From Candidatus Doudnabacteria bacterium (lineage in GTDB: Bacteria > Patescibacteriota > Doudnabacteria > UBA920 > O2-02-FULL-48-8): DNA of 52,435 bases. Positions within the stretch are counted from its first letter, which is position 1. Each line of letters starts with the position of its first letter. The translations under genes and the position numbers were made by a program. Under the pieces are notes generated by a model. It saw nothing but the letters and a program-made list of their open reading frames with translations, ran no database searches and was not told where the DNA came from. The stretch spans positions 1 to 52,435 of the forward strand of contig JACPFQ010000002.1 of the NCBI GenBank assembly GCA_016182875.1, given 5' to 3'. Shown here one piece after another: positions 20,571 through 28,572 of the stretch.

Positions 20571-20764
20571 ATTCCCGCGGAAGCGGGAATCTTGCTAAGA
20601 TCCCCGATTACTAGTCCTAATCCTCGCCTCGGGGATGGTTAAAAGGAGTTTGGTGAATAATCACGTCTTTGGGCTTAAGCGAGGAGCTTTTACGTCAAAG
20701 GTCACCTTTAACGTAAAGGAAACCCTTACCGAAAAGGTGACCTTTGAGGAAGAAGGGCTCCTCT
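20571..20764 (+). ncRNA. Structured region with alternative pairings between ybaB and hppA
   Basis: ATTCCCGC/GCGGGAAT hairpin (20571-20590), ATCCCCGA/TCGGGGAT stem (20600-20636) whose loop TCCTCGC can pair with GCGAGGA (20679-20685), and a competing GAGGAGC/GCTCCTC stem (20681-20687 with 20757-20763) enclosing CAAAGGTCACCTTT and AAAGGTGACCTTTG (20696-20709, 20733-20746). The last pair resembles the REP sequence of the transposase at 24666. It may be a BIME-like repeat or a regulatory RNA. No ORF is seen. Confidence 0.5.
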
Positions 20765-20777
20765 CTAAAAAGCGAAG

Positions 20778-20806
20778 TTGAAAATTGCTCAGGGTTTGGT
20801 TATAAT
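20778..20806 (+). promoter_or_regulatory. Promoter of hppA
   Basis: TTGAAA (20778-20783), 17-nt spacer, TATAAT (20801-20806). Expected +1 near 20813, giving a leader of about 113 nt that contains a family A palindrome. Confidence 0.75.
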
Positions 20807-20843
20807 GCTAGAGCTTTTGAAGCTTTTTTAATTTGTAAATAAC

Positions 20844-20910
20844 GTCATCGCGAGCGAAGCGTGGCGATCTCTTCCAGAGATTGCTTCGTCGTTTTACTTC
20901 TCGCAATGAC
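20844..20910. repeat. Family A palindrome in the hppA leader
   Basis: GTCATCGCGAG...CTCGCAATGAC outer arms with GATCTC/GAGATTGC inside. It lies between the promoter and the AAAGGA site, so the mRNA leader would fold into a long hairpin. Confidence 0.8.
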
Positions 20911-20925
20911 ACAAAAGGACAATAT

Positions 20926-22950
20926 ATGCTTACTGAGTCCAGTATTACAGGGTTCGCGATTGTTGCAGGGATTGCCGCAATTGTTTACGGCATTGTCCTT
21001 GCCCGCACGGTTTTGCGGAAACCTTCCGGAGATGAAAAAATGCGCTCCATTGCGGCCGCCATCCAGGAAGGCGCTAATGCTTTTTTGGCCCGCCAATACA
21101 AAACCGTGGCCGCGGTGGCCGTGGTGCTTGCCATTTTGATTTATTATTTCTTTGGCCTCCAGACTGCGGCAGGATTTCTTATCGGCGCTATTTCCTCAGC
21201 GCTCGCCGGATTTGCCGGCATGTATGTCGCGGTAAGAGCCAATATCAGAACTGCCGAAGCCGCAAAAAAGGGTTTGGCCCCGGCTTTTTCTCTGGCATTC
21301 AAGGGCGGCGCGGTCACTGGCCTATTCGTGGTTGGTTTGGGGCTTCTGGCCGTGACTTTGTTCTTCGTCTGGACTGGCCGCGAAATCGCCCCGCTAATCG
21401 GACTCGGATTCGGCGCCAGCTTGATTTCGGTCTTTGCCCGCCTGGGCGGCGGCATCTTCACCAAAGGCGCGGATGTCGGCGCTGATTTGGTCGGCAAAAT
21501 CGAAGCCGGCATTCCGGAAGATGACCCTAGAAACCCGGCCGTGATTGCAGACAACGTCGGCGACAACGTCGGGGATGACGCGGGCATGGCCGCTGATCTT
21601 TTTGAAACTTACGCTGTCACCATCATTGCGGCCATGATATTGGGTAGCATTTTGTTCGAAGGAAATGAAATATTTGTTCTTTATCCTCTTGCTTTAGGCG
21701 GTATTTCCATTTTCGCCTCAATCATCGGCAGTTTCTTTGTCCGCTTGGTGGGCAAAGGAATAATGACTGCTCTATACAAAGGCCTGATAGTTTCAGGCAT
21801 ATTGGCGGCGCTTGGGTTCTACTGGGTTACGCAAAGTTTATTCATCCCGTTCTTCAGCCGTGGCCTGTTCCTCTCAACGCTTGTCGGTTTGGCAGTCACC
21901 GCGTTAATGGTGGTTATTACCGAATATTACACCTCAAAGAAATTTAAACCGGTGCAGTCAATCGCCCAGGCGTCAACAACCGGACACGGCACCAACATCA
22001 TTACCGGCCTGGCCGTCTCCATGCAGTCGACCGCTCTTCCCGTGCTGGCAATTATCGGCGGGGTGCTCCTCTCCTACCATCTCGGGGGAATTTACGGCTC
22101 GGCCATCGCTGTCGTATCCATGCTTTCCATGGCTGGCATCATCGTGGCCATCGATGCCTTTGGTCCGATCACGGACAACGCCGGTGGCATTGCCGAAATG
22201 TCCGGTTTGCCGCAGTCGGTGCGGGAATCAACTGATGCTTTGGATGCCGTAGGTAACACTACCAAAGCAGTAACCAAAGGCTATGCCATTGCCTCAGCCG
22301 GTCTTGCCGCAGTCGTACTCTTTGCGTCCTATACAGAAGAACTTAAAAGACTGGGTCAGAACCTGACCTTTGACCTTTCTGACGTGCAAGTGCTCGCCGG
22401 GCTGGTAATAGGCGGCCTACTCCCCTACTTGTTCAGCTCAATCGCGATGCAGGCCGTGGGCAAAGCCGGGCATGCTGTGGTGGAAGAAGTGCGAAGGCAG
22501 TTCAAAGAAATTCCCGGCATCATGGAAGGAACCGGCAAGCCTGATTACGGCCGCGCCGTGGACATCGTCACCAAAGCCGCAATCAAAGAAATGGTTATCC
22601 CAGCTTTGCTTCCTGTGGTGGTTCCGATTTTGGTGGCCGTGATCCCATTCCTCGGACTCAAGGCTTTGGCATTCCTCGGACTCAAGGCTTTGGGTGGAGT
22701 GCTTGTCGGCTCCATCGTCACCGGATTATTCGTAGCCATTTCCATGACTTCAGGCGGGGCGGCCTGGGACAATGCCAAAAAATTCATCGAAGAAGGCAAC
22801 TATGGCGGCAAGAAATCATTTGCGCACCAAGCGGCAATCACGGGTGATACGGTGGGCGACCCTTATAAAGACACGGCAGGCCCAGCCATCAACCCGATGA
22901 TTAAGATTATAAACATAGTAGCCCTGCTGATCATCGGACTACTGGTCTAA
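20926..22950 (+). CDS. hppA: K+-independent membrane-bound H+-pyrophosphatase
   Basis: 674 aa with about 16 membrane helices; couples PPi hydrolysis to proton export. The PPi/Mg site [35 protein letters not shown] is intact (about residues 180-214). Lys in GNTTKA (about residue 447), where K+-dependent enzymes have Ala, marks the K+-independent subtype. ATG 20926 with AAAGGA upstream is chosen over a TTG located in the palindrome. A 24-nt tandem duplication (about 22652-22699) doubles an FLGLKAL stretch in a late helix. Followed by a terminator. Confidence 0.97.
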   Translation: MLTESSITGFAIVAGIAAIVYGIVLARTVLRKPSGDEKMRSIAAAIQEGANAFLARQYKTVAAVAVVLAILIYYFFGLQTAAGFLIGAISSALAGFAGMYVAVRANIRTAEAAKKGLAPAFSLAFKGGAVTGLFVVGLGLLAVTLFFVWTGREIAPLIGLGFGASLISVFARLGGGIFTKGADVGADLVGKIEAGIPEDDPRNPAVIADNVGDNVGDDAGMAADLFETYAVTIIAAMILGSILFEGNEIFVLYPLALGGISIFASIIGSFFVRLVGKGIMTALYKGLIVSGILAALGFYWVTQSLFIPFFSRGLFLSTLVGLAVTALMVVITEYYTSKKFKPVQSIAQASTTGHGTNIITGLAVSMQSTALPVLAIIGGVLLSYHLGGIYGSAIAVVSMLSMAGIIVAIDAFGPITDNAGGIAEMSGLPQSVRESTDALDAVGNTTKAVTKGYAIASAGLAAVVLFASYTEELKRLGQNLTFDLSDVQVLAGLVIGGLLPYLFSSIAMQAVGKAGHAVVEEVRRQFKEIPGIMEGTGKPDYGRAVDIVTKAAIKEMVIPALLPVVVPILVAVIPFLGLKALAFLGLKALGGVLVGSIVTGLFVAISMTSGGAAWDNAKKFIEEGNYGGKKSFAHQAAITGDTVGDPYKDTAGPAINPMIKIINIVALLIIGLLV

Positions 22951-22963
22951 TCACAAAAAGTAA

Positions 22964-22993
22964 AACGCCTCAGGGTCTTGAGACGTTTTATAA
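22964..22993 (+). terminator. Terminator of hppA overlapping the next promoter
   Basis: AAAACG(c)CTCA/TTGAG(a)CGTTTT hairpin. The TTGAG of its 3' arm is also the -35 of the next gene. Confidence 0.65.
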
Positions 22994-23006
22994 TTTCTAC
23001 TATAAT
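22978..23006 (+). promoter_or_regulatory. Promoter of the GC-rich orphan gene at 23046
   Basis: TTGAGA (22978-22983), 17-nt spacer, TATAAT (23001-23006); expected +1 near 23013. Confidence 0.7.
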
Positions 23007-23045
23007 TATCGCATCGTTTTTATTCCGCCGCCCGAGGAGGACACA

Positions 23046-23492
23046 ATGAAACAACGGCTCGCAATGAGTCAGAACCAGCAGCAAAGGCCAGTGCTGGCCC
23101 TCGACTGCGAACTCGACATCGAACCGCGTCCAGGGACGCGACGAACGCTCAAGCTCGATGAGATGGACTCTCAAGGCGCTCTCCGCCCCGTCATCATCAT
23201 GGAGAGCCCGCATTCGATCAGAACCATCCGATTCGACGAGGGATTCGACCCGACTGAGTTTTTCAAGGAAGATCGGGGTCAATCACTCGCCGGGTTCTAC
23301 GAGAAGGCGGGTGTCTGGTTTGAGCGCGAGGACCTGGAAGAGGGGCTGGTTCATGTCATCGTGCACCACGGCCGGCAGTTCGTCGACCAGCTGGTCACAA
23401 AAAAACAACTCGCTCCGTTCTTCAAGTTCTTCATCTGCGAAGATGACGAGCCCGATGCGGACGAAATCCTACTCGAAGAATCCTTCGCCTAA
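23046..23492 (+). CDS. GC-rich orphan protein, 148 aa
   Basis: Not recognised. Soluble acidic protein with RTIRFDEGFDPTEFFKED, ERED(L)EEGLVHVIVHHGRQFV and a C-terminal acidic tail (EDDEPDADEILLEE). No transmembrane segment. Third codon positions are mostly C/G, unlike hppA or mnmA beside it. Has a complete private expression unit: promoter, GAGGAGG site 6 nt before ATG, terminator. A second ATG 21 nt downstream is possible. Confidence 0.8.
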   Translation: MKQRLAMSQNQQQRPVLALDCELDIEPRPGTRRTLKLDEMDSQGALRPVIIMESPHSIRTIRFDEGFDPTEFFKEDRGQSLAGFYEKAGVWFEREDLEEGLVHVIVHHGRQFVDQLVTKKQLAPFFKFFICEDDEPDADEILLEESFA

Positions 23493-23493
23493 T

Positions 23494-23566
23494 GAGCGAA
23501 CGCTTCGAGTTCTTTTTTTTCCGACGCTCGGCGAAGCCGAGGTCGGAACTCCGACCGAAGCGTCGG
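23494..23566. terminator. Terminator plus three-way-junction palindrome
   Basis: A GAAC/GTTC hairpin with T8 (23499-23520) ends the orphan gene. Directly after it 23521-23566 is a compact perfect junction: CCGACGCT/AGCGTCGG closing two hairpins CGGC-GAA-GCCG and GGTCGG-AACT-CCGACC. It sits between convergent stops (mnmA ends at 23569). Confidence 0.7.
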
Positions 23567-23568
23567 AG

Positions 23569-24669
23569 TTACTCTACTTTATCAATTATCCCGCCGCCAA
23601 GTAATTCTTCGTCTTGATAAATCACAGCTGCCTGACCCGGCGTAATTGCCCTTTGCGGCTGATCAAATATTATTCGCAGTTTGTCATTGTCATCGTCATT
23701 GTCAATAGTCGCATCAAAATCCGGATGATGATAGCGAATAGACACACCCGCGTTCAAAGGGAACTTAGGAGCTTTGTCAGTCCACGAAACATCCGTGACT
23801 GTGAATTCTTTCTTCCAAAGCTTGGGGTCATTCTGGTCATTGGTCACCAATAGCCGGTTTGAGTCAAAATCCTTACTCGCCACATAATATGGCCCGCTTC
23901 CGCCAATACCGATGCCCTCGCGCTGGCCAATCGTGTAGTATGGCAACCCCTGATGCATTCCCAGAATCTGGCCCGAAGTGGTGACTACTTCCCCCGCTTC
24001 GGCTTTGATTTTTTCCTTGAGAAACTCGCGGACGTTGATTTTGCCGATAAAGCAAATCCCCTGCGAATCTTTTTTGGCATGATTAGGCAGGCCAAACTCT
24101 TTCGCCATTTCTCTCACTTCTGACTTCTTATATTCGCCGATCGGAAACAAGACCTTGGAAAGCTGTTCCTGCTTCAGAGTATACAAAAAGTAACTCTGGT
24201 CTTTCGCCGGATCTGCTCCTTTCAGTAATCGGTATGATATTTTGACTTTTAAATTGTCATTTTGACTTTTGATTTTTGACTTTTGAATTCTAGCGTAGTG
24301 CCCCGTAGCAACAAAATTCGCGCCCAAAGACAAAGCTTTGTCCAAAAAAAACTTGAACTTAATCTCGCTGTTGCACATCACATCCGGGTTTGGCGTCCTA
24401 CCCGCCTTGTATTCCCGCAAAAAATACTCGACAACCTTTTCGTAATATTCTTTTTCGAAGTTCCAGACGTAGAAGGGTATATCCAAAAGCTTGGCCACCT
24501 TGCGGGCGTCCTCGGCATCTTCGGCCCAAGTGCAGCCATAATGCCCAAAGTCCTCGCTCCAGTTCTTCATAAACACGCCAATAACGTCAAAACCTTGCTT
24601 TGCAAGCATTGCCGCGCTGACCGAGGAATCCACTCCTCCGCTCATGCCGACAACAACTTTTCTCTTCAT
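23569..24669 (-). CDS. mnmA: tRNA-specific 2-thiouridylase
   Basis: 366 aa; ATP-dependent thiolation of U34 in tRNA-Lys/Glu/Gln. The PP-loop SGGVDSS is at residues 10-16, and the catalytic Cys pair is in NPDVMCN (about 100) and QGICFIG (about 205). Between about residues 125 and 145 an AT-rich micro-repeat adds RIQKSKIKSQNDNLKVKISY, a surface-loop expansion. The ATG overlaps the TGA of the upstream transposase gene (ATGA), so its original upstream region has probably been replaced by that insertion. Confidence 0.97.
   Translation of the reverse strand: MKRKVVVGMSGGVDSSVSAAMLAKQGFDVIGVFMKNWSEDFGHYGCTWAEDAEDARKVAKLLDIPFYVWNFEKEYYEKVVEYFLREYKAGRTPNPDVMCNSEIKFKFFLDKALSLGANFVATGHYARIQKSKIKSQNDNLKVKISYRLLKGADPAKDQSYFLYTLKQEQLSKVLFPIGEYKKSEVREMAKEFGLPNHAKKDSQGICFIGKINVREFLKEKIKAEAGEVVTTSGQILGMHQGLPYYTIGQREGIGIGGSGPYYVASKDFDSNRLLVTNDQNDPKLWKKEFTVTDVSWTDKAPKFPLNAGVSIRYHHPDFDATIDNDDDNDKLRIIFDQPQRAITPGQAAVIYQDEELLGGGIIDKVE
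24236..24297. repeat. AT-rich micro-repeat in frame in mnmA
   Basis: Several TTTTGACTTTTGA-type units in a row, the same type as 9026-9060. Read in frame. Confidence 0.75.
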
Positions 24670-25310
24670 GCAAAGGGCACCTTTGCAACTGAGTCTATTA
24701 GCATAGAATCGAGTTCTTTTCTTAGTTTAATTGCATCTAAACTCTGGGTCGTAAATTTAGGAAATTCTTGGATCGTTTTAAATTGATTCAATATTATATC
24801 GCTTTCACATGAAATATAACCATCCTTTTTTAAATAAAACATATAACTGCTCCAGGGATAGGTTTCAGGAGTCTTAGAAATGCCTGCGACTGTGGGATTT
24901 TGATGGATGTATGCGGAGAGCCAAAGTAGATAAGAGTCGTCATCAATTAAAACTTGTTTAAATTGATCTTGAAATACGTGACCAACGCGATCATATTTCT
25001 TGTTAAAATATTTTGAATAACTAGAACATAATTTCAAAATAAGCTTACTTGTCGGAATGTTACCATTTTGCTTAATCAAAATATGAAAATGATTTGGCAT
25101 TAAACAATACGCAATTAGTGAGAAGGTATTTGCCGGCAATTTTCTTATTCTTGATGTTGGATTGTCTTCTGGGTATAAATTTTGTCTTAGACGAAGTAAG
25201 AAGAATTTATAATCCTCTGGGTCAATAAAAATATTATTTTTGGCATTGCCCCTATTATAAATATGATAATACGCTCCAGCACCAAATTCTTTGTAATCAC
25301 GAATACCCAT
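24666..25310 (-). CDS. REP-associated tyrosine transposase (RAYT, Y1/HUH family)
   Basis: 214-aa single-strand DNA transposase-like protein. The HUH motif is NHFHILI (about residue 73), preceded by YHIYNRGNAKNNIF and followed by the presumed catalytic Tyr in YSKYFNKKYDRVGHVFQ. RAYTs are usually single copy and act on REP palindromes. Here 19-bp direct repeats CAAAGGGCACCTTTGCAAC flank the unit (24671-24689 and 25346-25364), with an extra inverted copy at 25325-25341. The last six codons and TGA are made by the repeat. It sits between the nucleotidyltransferase and mnmA in an otherwise coupled operon. Confidence 0.92.
   Translation of the reverse strand: MGIRDYKEFGAGAYYHIYNRGNAKNNIFIDPEDYKFFLLRLRQNLYPEDNPTSRIRKLPANTFSLIAYCLMPNHFHILIKQNGNIPTSKLILKLCSSYSKYFNKKYDRVGHVFQDQFKQVLIDDDSYLLWLSAYIHQNPTVAGISKTPETYPWSSYMFYLKKDGYISCESDIILNQFKTIQEFPKFTTQSLDAIKLRKELDSMLIDSVAKVPFA
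24669..24687. repeat. REP-like palindrome, mnmA side
   Basis: TGCAAAGG-GCA-CCTTTGCA. Encodes the transposase C-terminus and touches the mnmA ATG. Confidence 0.85.
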
Positions 25311-25324
25311 ATATTTACTCTATA

Positions 25325-25362
25325 TGCAAAGGTGCCCTTTGTCAACAAAGGGCACCTTTGCA
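25325..25362. repeat. REP-like double palindrome, upstream of the RAYT
   Basis: Perfect 17-bp arms TGCAAAGGTGCCCTTTG and its complement around a TCAA loop; two REP units head to head. Confidence 0.9.
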
Positions 25363-25368
25363 ACCTCA

Positions 25369-26106
25369 CTACTCTACAAATTGCTCGGCTTGTTGCAGGT
25401 CCCTGAGAGTATTGATACCAAAAATCTCTTCAGGCTTTATCTCTAATGTATTTATTTTTACCTCCTGTCTGACCGCTGTTGCAACCAGATCAGTTAGGTA
25501 TTTTTCAGGATGTGAATTATTAAGTGCGCTATCGATATTTTTCCAAAGCCATTGCGTATTAAATATATAAATTCCAGGATTTACTTCGGTAATTGTCTTC
25601 TCGGCGTCGGTCAAATGAGCTAATTCAGTAATCTTCACAATGTAGCCTTTTTCACGAATAATGCGCGCAAAATTTGAAAAAATATGATATGGTTCCTCGA
25701 AACTTTTCACGTCTGCAGTAAACATAGTAAATTTCGACTTTGTATCTAAATGATATTTGATAAGTCTACGCAAACTTTCAACTTTTATTAATGGCATATC
25801 ACCATAAAGCACCAAAACATTGTCAGTAGTCACGTAATCCTTTGCAACTGCCACAGCGTGAGCAGTCCCTAGTTGTTCCTTCTGCTCGATATAAAGGTAT
25901 TTATCACCTAAATGTTGCTTCACCAGGTCAGCTTTGAATCCGACGACAATCACCGCAGGCAGCTCCAACCCAAGCTTATCAACTTCAATAAGCAAGTGAG
26001 AAATCAGGGACCTGCCGTTGAGTTCTACCAGCACTTTCGGCAGTTCCGGATGGCCCATGCGCGTACCCTTGCCGGCGGCCAAAATTACGACCTGGACATT
26101 ATTCAT
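25369..26106 (-). CDS. Nucleotidyltransferase (GlmU N-terminal-like)
   Basis: 245 aa, only the pyrophosphorylase domain: LAAGKGTRMG near the N-terminus, PKVLVELNGRSLI, EQLGTAHAV, VLYGDMPLI. Full GlmU has an extra left-handed beta-helix acetyltransferase domain, absent here. Likely makes a UDP-sugar such as UDP-GlcNAc from the hexosamine phosphate. Neighbouring glmS and yvcK support this. The ATG 26106 overlaps the GNAT stop by 4 nt, which fixes the start over an upstream extension. Confidence 0.88.
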   Translation of the reverse strand: MNNVQVVILAAGKGTRMGHPELPKVLVELNGRSLISHLLIEVDKLGLELPAVIVVGFKADLVKQHLGDKYLYIEQKEQLGTAHAVAVAKDYVTTDNVLVLYGDMPLIKVESLRRLIKYHLDTKSKFTMFTADVKSFEEPYHIFSNFARIIREKGYIVKITELAHLTDAEKTITEVNPGIYIFNTQWLWKNIDSALNNSHPEKYLTDLVATAVRQEVKINTLEIKPEEIFGINTLRDLQQAEQFVE

Positions 26107-26435
26107 AAATCGATTCGAAATTCCGAGCCCCACTTGGCGAAGCCCAGCCGTTCATAAAAAGCATGCAGTCTTGAGTTAGAATCTCTGCTGGTCAAAATCA
26201 ATTTATAGCATCCCTGAGCTTTTGCTTCCGCGATTGCTTTTTTAACCAGTTCTGACCCGATTCCGCGCTTCCGGTAGTCCTCTTCGACATAGAGGTCCTC
26301 CAAAAGACCAAACGGCTCTTTGTGGAGATCGTTTCTTAAAATATATAGGTACTGTCTGCCGACCTGTTTGCCGTCTTCGTGAGCAGTGATTTTCAACGCA
26401 TAGCTGTCTCTTACGATTGATGTATTAAGTTCCAT
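26103..26435 (-). CDS. GNAT-family N-acetyltransferase
   Basis: 110 aa; acetyl-CoA motif RKRGIGSELVKKAIAEAK preceded by LLEDLYVEEDY and followed by HAFYERLGF. Overlaps yvcK by 25 nt and the nucleotidyltransferase by 4 nt. Because the latter lacks GlmU's acetyltransferase domain, a role in acetylating glucosamine-phosphate is conceivable but only inferred. Confidence 0.9.
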   Translation of the reverse strand: MELNTSIVRDSYALKITAHEDGKQVGRQYLYILRNDLHKEPFGLLEDLYVEEDYRKRGIGSELVKKAIAEAKAQGCYKLILTSRDSNSRLHAFYERLGFAKWGSEFRIDL

Positions 26436-27394
26436 ATGAGCTTGGCGGTTTTGGAAGCATCATGCCGGAGCAGGCTTCTGTTTAATTTATCAGCGGTTTT
26501 TTTCTTGTAAATAACCTGAGAAACAAGTTTGGCTTGATGCGCCTTGACGCCCAACCTTTCCATTTGCTTAACATCCGGTTCCACGAACTTTGCGTTTTCT
26601 TTTTTATATGCCAAAATCGATTTGCTCGAAGGCTTTTGATTATTGACGATGGCATAATTAAGCTTAGCAACACCGAGATATTTTTGCAGATTTCTGGCAA
26701 AATCAGAGGCCTTAAAGCCGTCGGTTTGTCCGGCTTTGGTCATGATATTGGTGATTAATATTTTTTTGGCTCTCGATTTTCCTAAAGCCTCTCTGATTCC
26801 TTTTACCAGCAAATTCGGAACGATACTGGTGTATAAGTCGCCCGGACCAAACACTATTGCGTCGGCCTCTTGCAAGGCAGCCATGGCTTTGGGGTTTGCT
26901 GAAGTATTTGGTTTTAATTGTAAGCTTTTGATTCTTGAGCGTCTGAAATGCGGCTGATCGATGTTATGTTCTCCGACAACTCTTTTGCCGCTTTCCAAAT
27001 AAGCTATGAGCAAGCCTGGCTTGAGTGATGCCGGCAAAACTGAACCGCGGACATTAAGCAGTTTTGCCGCCAAGTCCACTGCTGTCTCAATGTTACCAGT
27101 AGTTTTTTCCAACGCCGCCAGGATAATATTGCCGACCGTATGGCCTTTCAGGGATCCTTTTTCAAAGCGGTAAGAAAAAAGCTCGGTCATTTGCTTGTCA
27201 GTATAGGAAAGTCCGACCAGACACTGCCGCAGATCACCAGGCGGAAAAATGCCCAAGTCCCTTCGCAATACCCCGGTAGAACCGCCATCATCCGCGCTCG
27301 AGACAATCACGGTATTATTGGAAGGGTATTTGCGCAGACCGCTAAGCAGAGTAAACGTTCCGGTTCCTCCACCGATTATCACTATGTTCTTCAT
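26411..27394 (-). CDS. yvcK: YvcK/CofD-like UDP-sugar-binding protein
   Basis: 327 aa. N-terminal IIGGGTGTFTLLSGLRKYP, VSSADDGGSTGVLRRDLG, PPGDLRQCLVGL and DAIVFGPGDLYTSI are the YvcK/CofD signature. In Bacillus YvcK binds UDP-GlcNAc and links carbon metabolism to cell-wall synthesis, consistent with glmS and a GlmU-like gene in this operon. Overlaps kbl by 4 nt. Confidence 0.93.
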   Translation of the reverse strand: MKNIVIIGGGTGTFTLLSGLRKYPSNNTVIVSSADDGGSTGVLRRDLGIFPPGDLRQCLVGLSYTDKQMTELFSYRFEKGSLKGHTVGNIILAALEKTTGNIETAVDLAAKLLNVRGSVLPASLKPGLLIAYLESGKRVVGEHNIDQPHFRRSRIKSLQLKPNTSANPKAMAALQEADAIVFGPGDLYTSIVPNLLVKGIREALGKSRAKKILITNIMTKAGQTDGFKASDFARNLQKYLGVAKLNYAIVNNQKPSSKSILAYKKENAKFVEPDVKQMERLGVKAHQAKLVSQVIYKKKTADKLNRSLLRHDASKTAKLIWNLIHQS

Positions 27395-28563
27395 GTGTGT
27401 TTGACCTTTTCAAATGCTCTCAATGCCTTGTCCATTTGTTCCTTGGTGTGAGCTGCGGATATCTGCACACGGATTCTGGCCTTGCCCTTGGGCACCACAG
27501 GGTAAGTAAATCCGCGGACATAAATGCCTTCCCCAAAAAGTGCGGCTGCCATTTCGCTGGCCCGTTTTTCTTCCATAAGCATTACAGGAGTGATTGGGTG
27601 TTTGCCGTCGCCGCCCAAGGTAAATCCCAGTTTTTCCATGCCTGACCTAAAGTAGTCAGTGTTGTCTTTCAATTGCTGTTTGAGCTTGGTGAATTTTGCG
27701 TCGAAGTTTTGCAAAACGTACAAGGCCGCGTTGGCTATAACCGGAGCAAGGCTATTGCTGAACAAGGCCGTGCGCGAGCGCTGATGGAGCACTTGGATGA
27801 TTTCCTTTCGCCCTGCGGTAAAGCCGCCTCCGGCCCCGCCCAGCGCTTTGCCAAATGTCGAAGTCACAATATCCACCCTGTCCATTAACCCCTCGACAGT
27901 GCCTCGCCCTTTTTTTCCCAAAACTCCGGACGCGTGCGAGCCGTCGACCATGACCATTGCATTATATTTCTCGGCCAAGTCGCAAATTTGTCCAAGCTTC
28001 GCCGTGTCGCCATCCATGCTGAATACTCCGTCAGTGGCAATCAGTTTCCGTCGTTTGTCCGAAGCCAACTCAAGCTGGCCTGCCAGATCCTCCATATCCG
28101 AATGCTTGTAGCGAAACCTTTCGGCTTTACAAAGTCTAATGCCGTCAATGATGCTGGCATGATTGAGTTCGTCGGAAAAAACAGCATCACCCTCCTTCAA
28201 GATCGTTTCGAACAGGCCGGTATTGGCGTCAAAGCAGGAAGTGTAGGTGATGGCTTCTTCGGTTCCGAAAAATTTGCAAATTTCTTTTTCCAGGTCTATG
28301 TGAATTGTCGAGGTGCCGACGATGAATCTAACGCTTGCTTCGCCAAAACCATGCTTGTCTATCCCTTCTTTAGCGGCGCGAGCAAGCTCTTCGGATCCCG
28401 CAAGTCCTAAGTAATTATTCGCGCAAAAGTTAAGCAAGGCCTTGCCGCCGATCTTTACCTCGGTCCCTTGCTTGCCTTCCAAAACCCCGACATCCTTCCA
28501 CATCCCGCTGTCTTTGATTTCCTTAAGCTCTTCTTGAAATTGTTGCTGATAGTTGTTAAACAT
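27391..28563 (-). CDS. kbl: Glycine C-acetyltransferase (2-amino-3-ketobutyrate CoA ligase)
   Basis: 390 aa PLP enzyme of the alpha-oxoamine synthase family. FCANNYLGLAG, DELNHASIIDG, DGSHASGVLG and the PLP-Lys in TFGKALGGAGGG are visible. Converts 2-amino-3-ketobutyrate and CoA to glycine and acetyl-CoA; the dehydrogenase gene two positions upstream supplies the substrate if it is a threonine dehydrogenase. Confidence 0.95.
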   Translation of the reverse strand: MFNNYQQQFQEELKEIKDSGMWKDVGVLEGKQGTEVKIGGKALLNFCANNYLGLAGSEELARAAKEGIDKHGFGEASVRFIVGTSTIHIDLEKEICKFFGTEEAITYTSCFDANTGLFETILKEGDAVFSDELNHASIIDGIRLCKAERFRYKHSDMEDLAGQLELASDKRRKLIATDGVFSMDGDTAKLGQICDLAEKYNAMVMVDGSHASGVLGKKGRGTVEGLMDRVDIVTSTFGKALGGAGGGFTAGRKEIIQVLHQRSRTALFSNSLAPVIANAALYVLQNFDAKFTKLKQQLKDNTDYFRSGMEKLGFTLGGDGKHPITPVMLMEEKRASEMAAALFGEGIYVRGFTYPVVPKGKARIRVQISAAHTKEQMDKALRAFEKVKHT

Positions 28564-28572
28564 AAAAATAAA

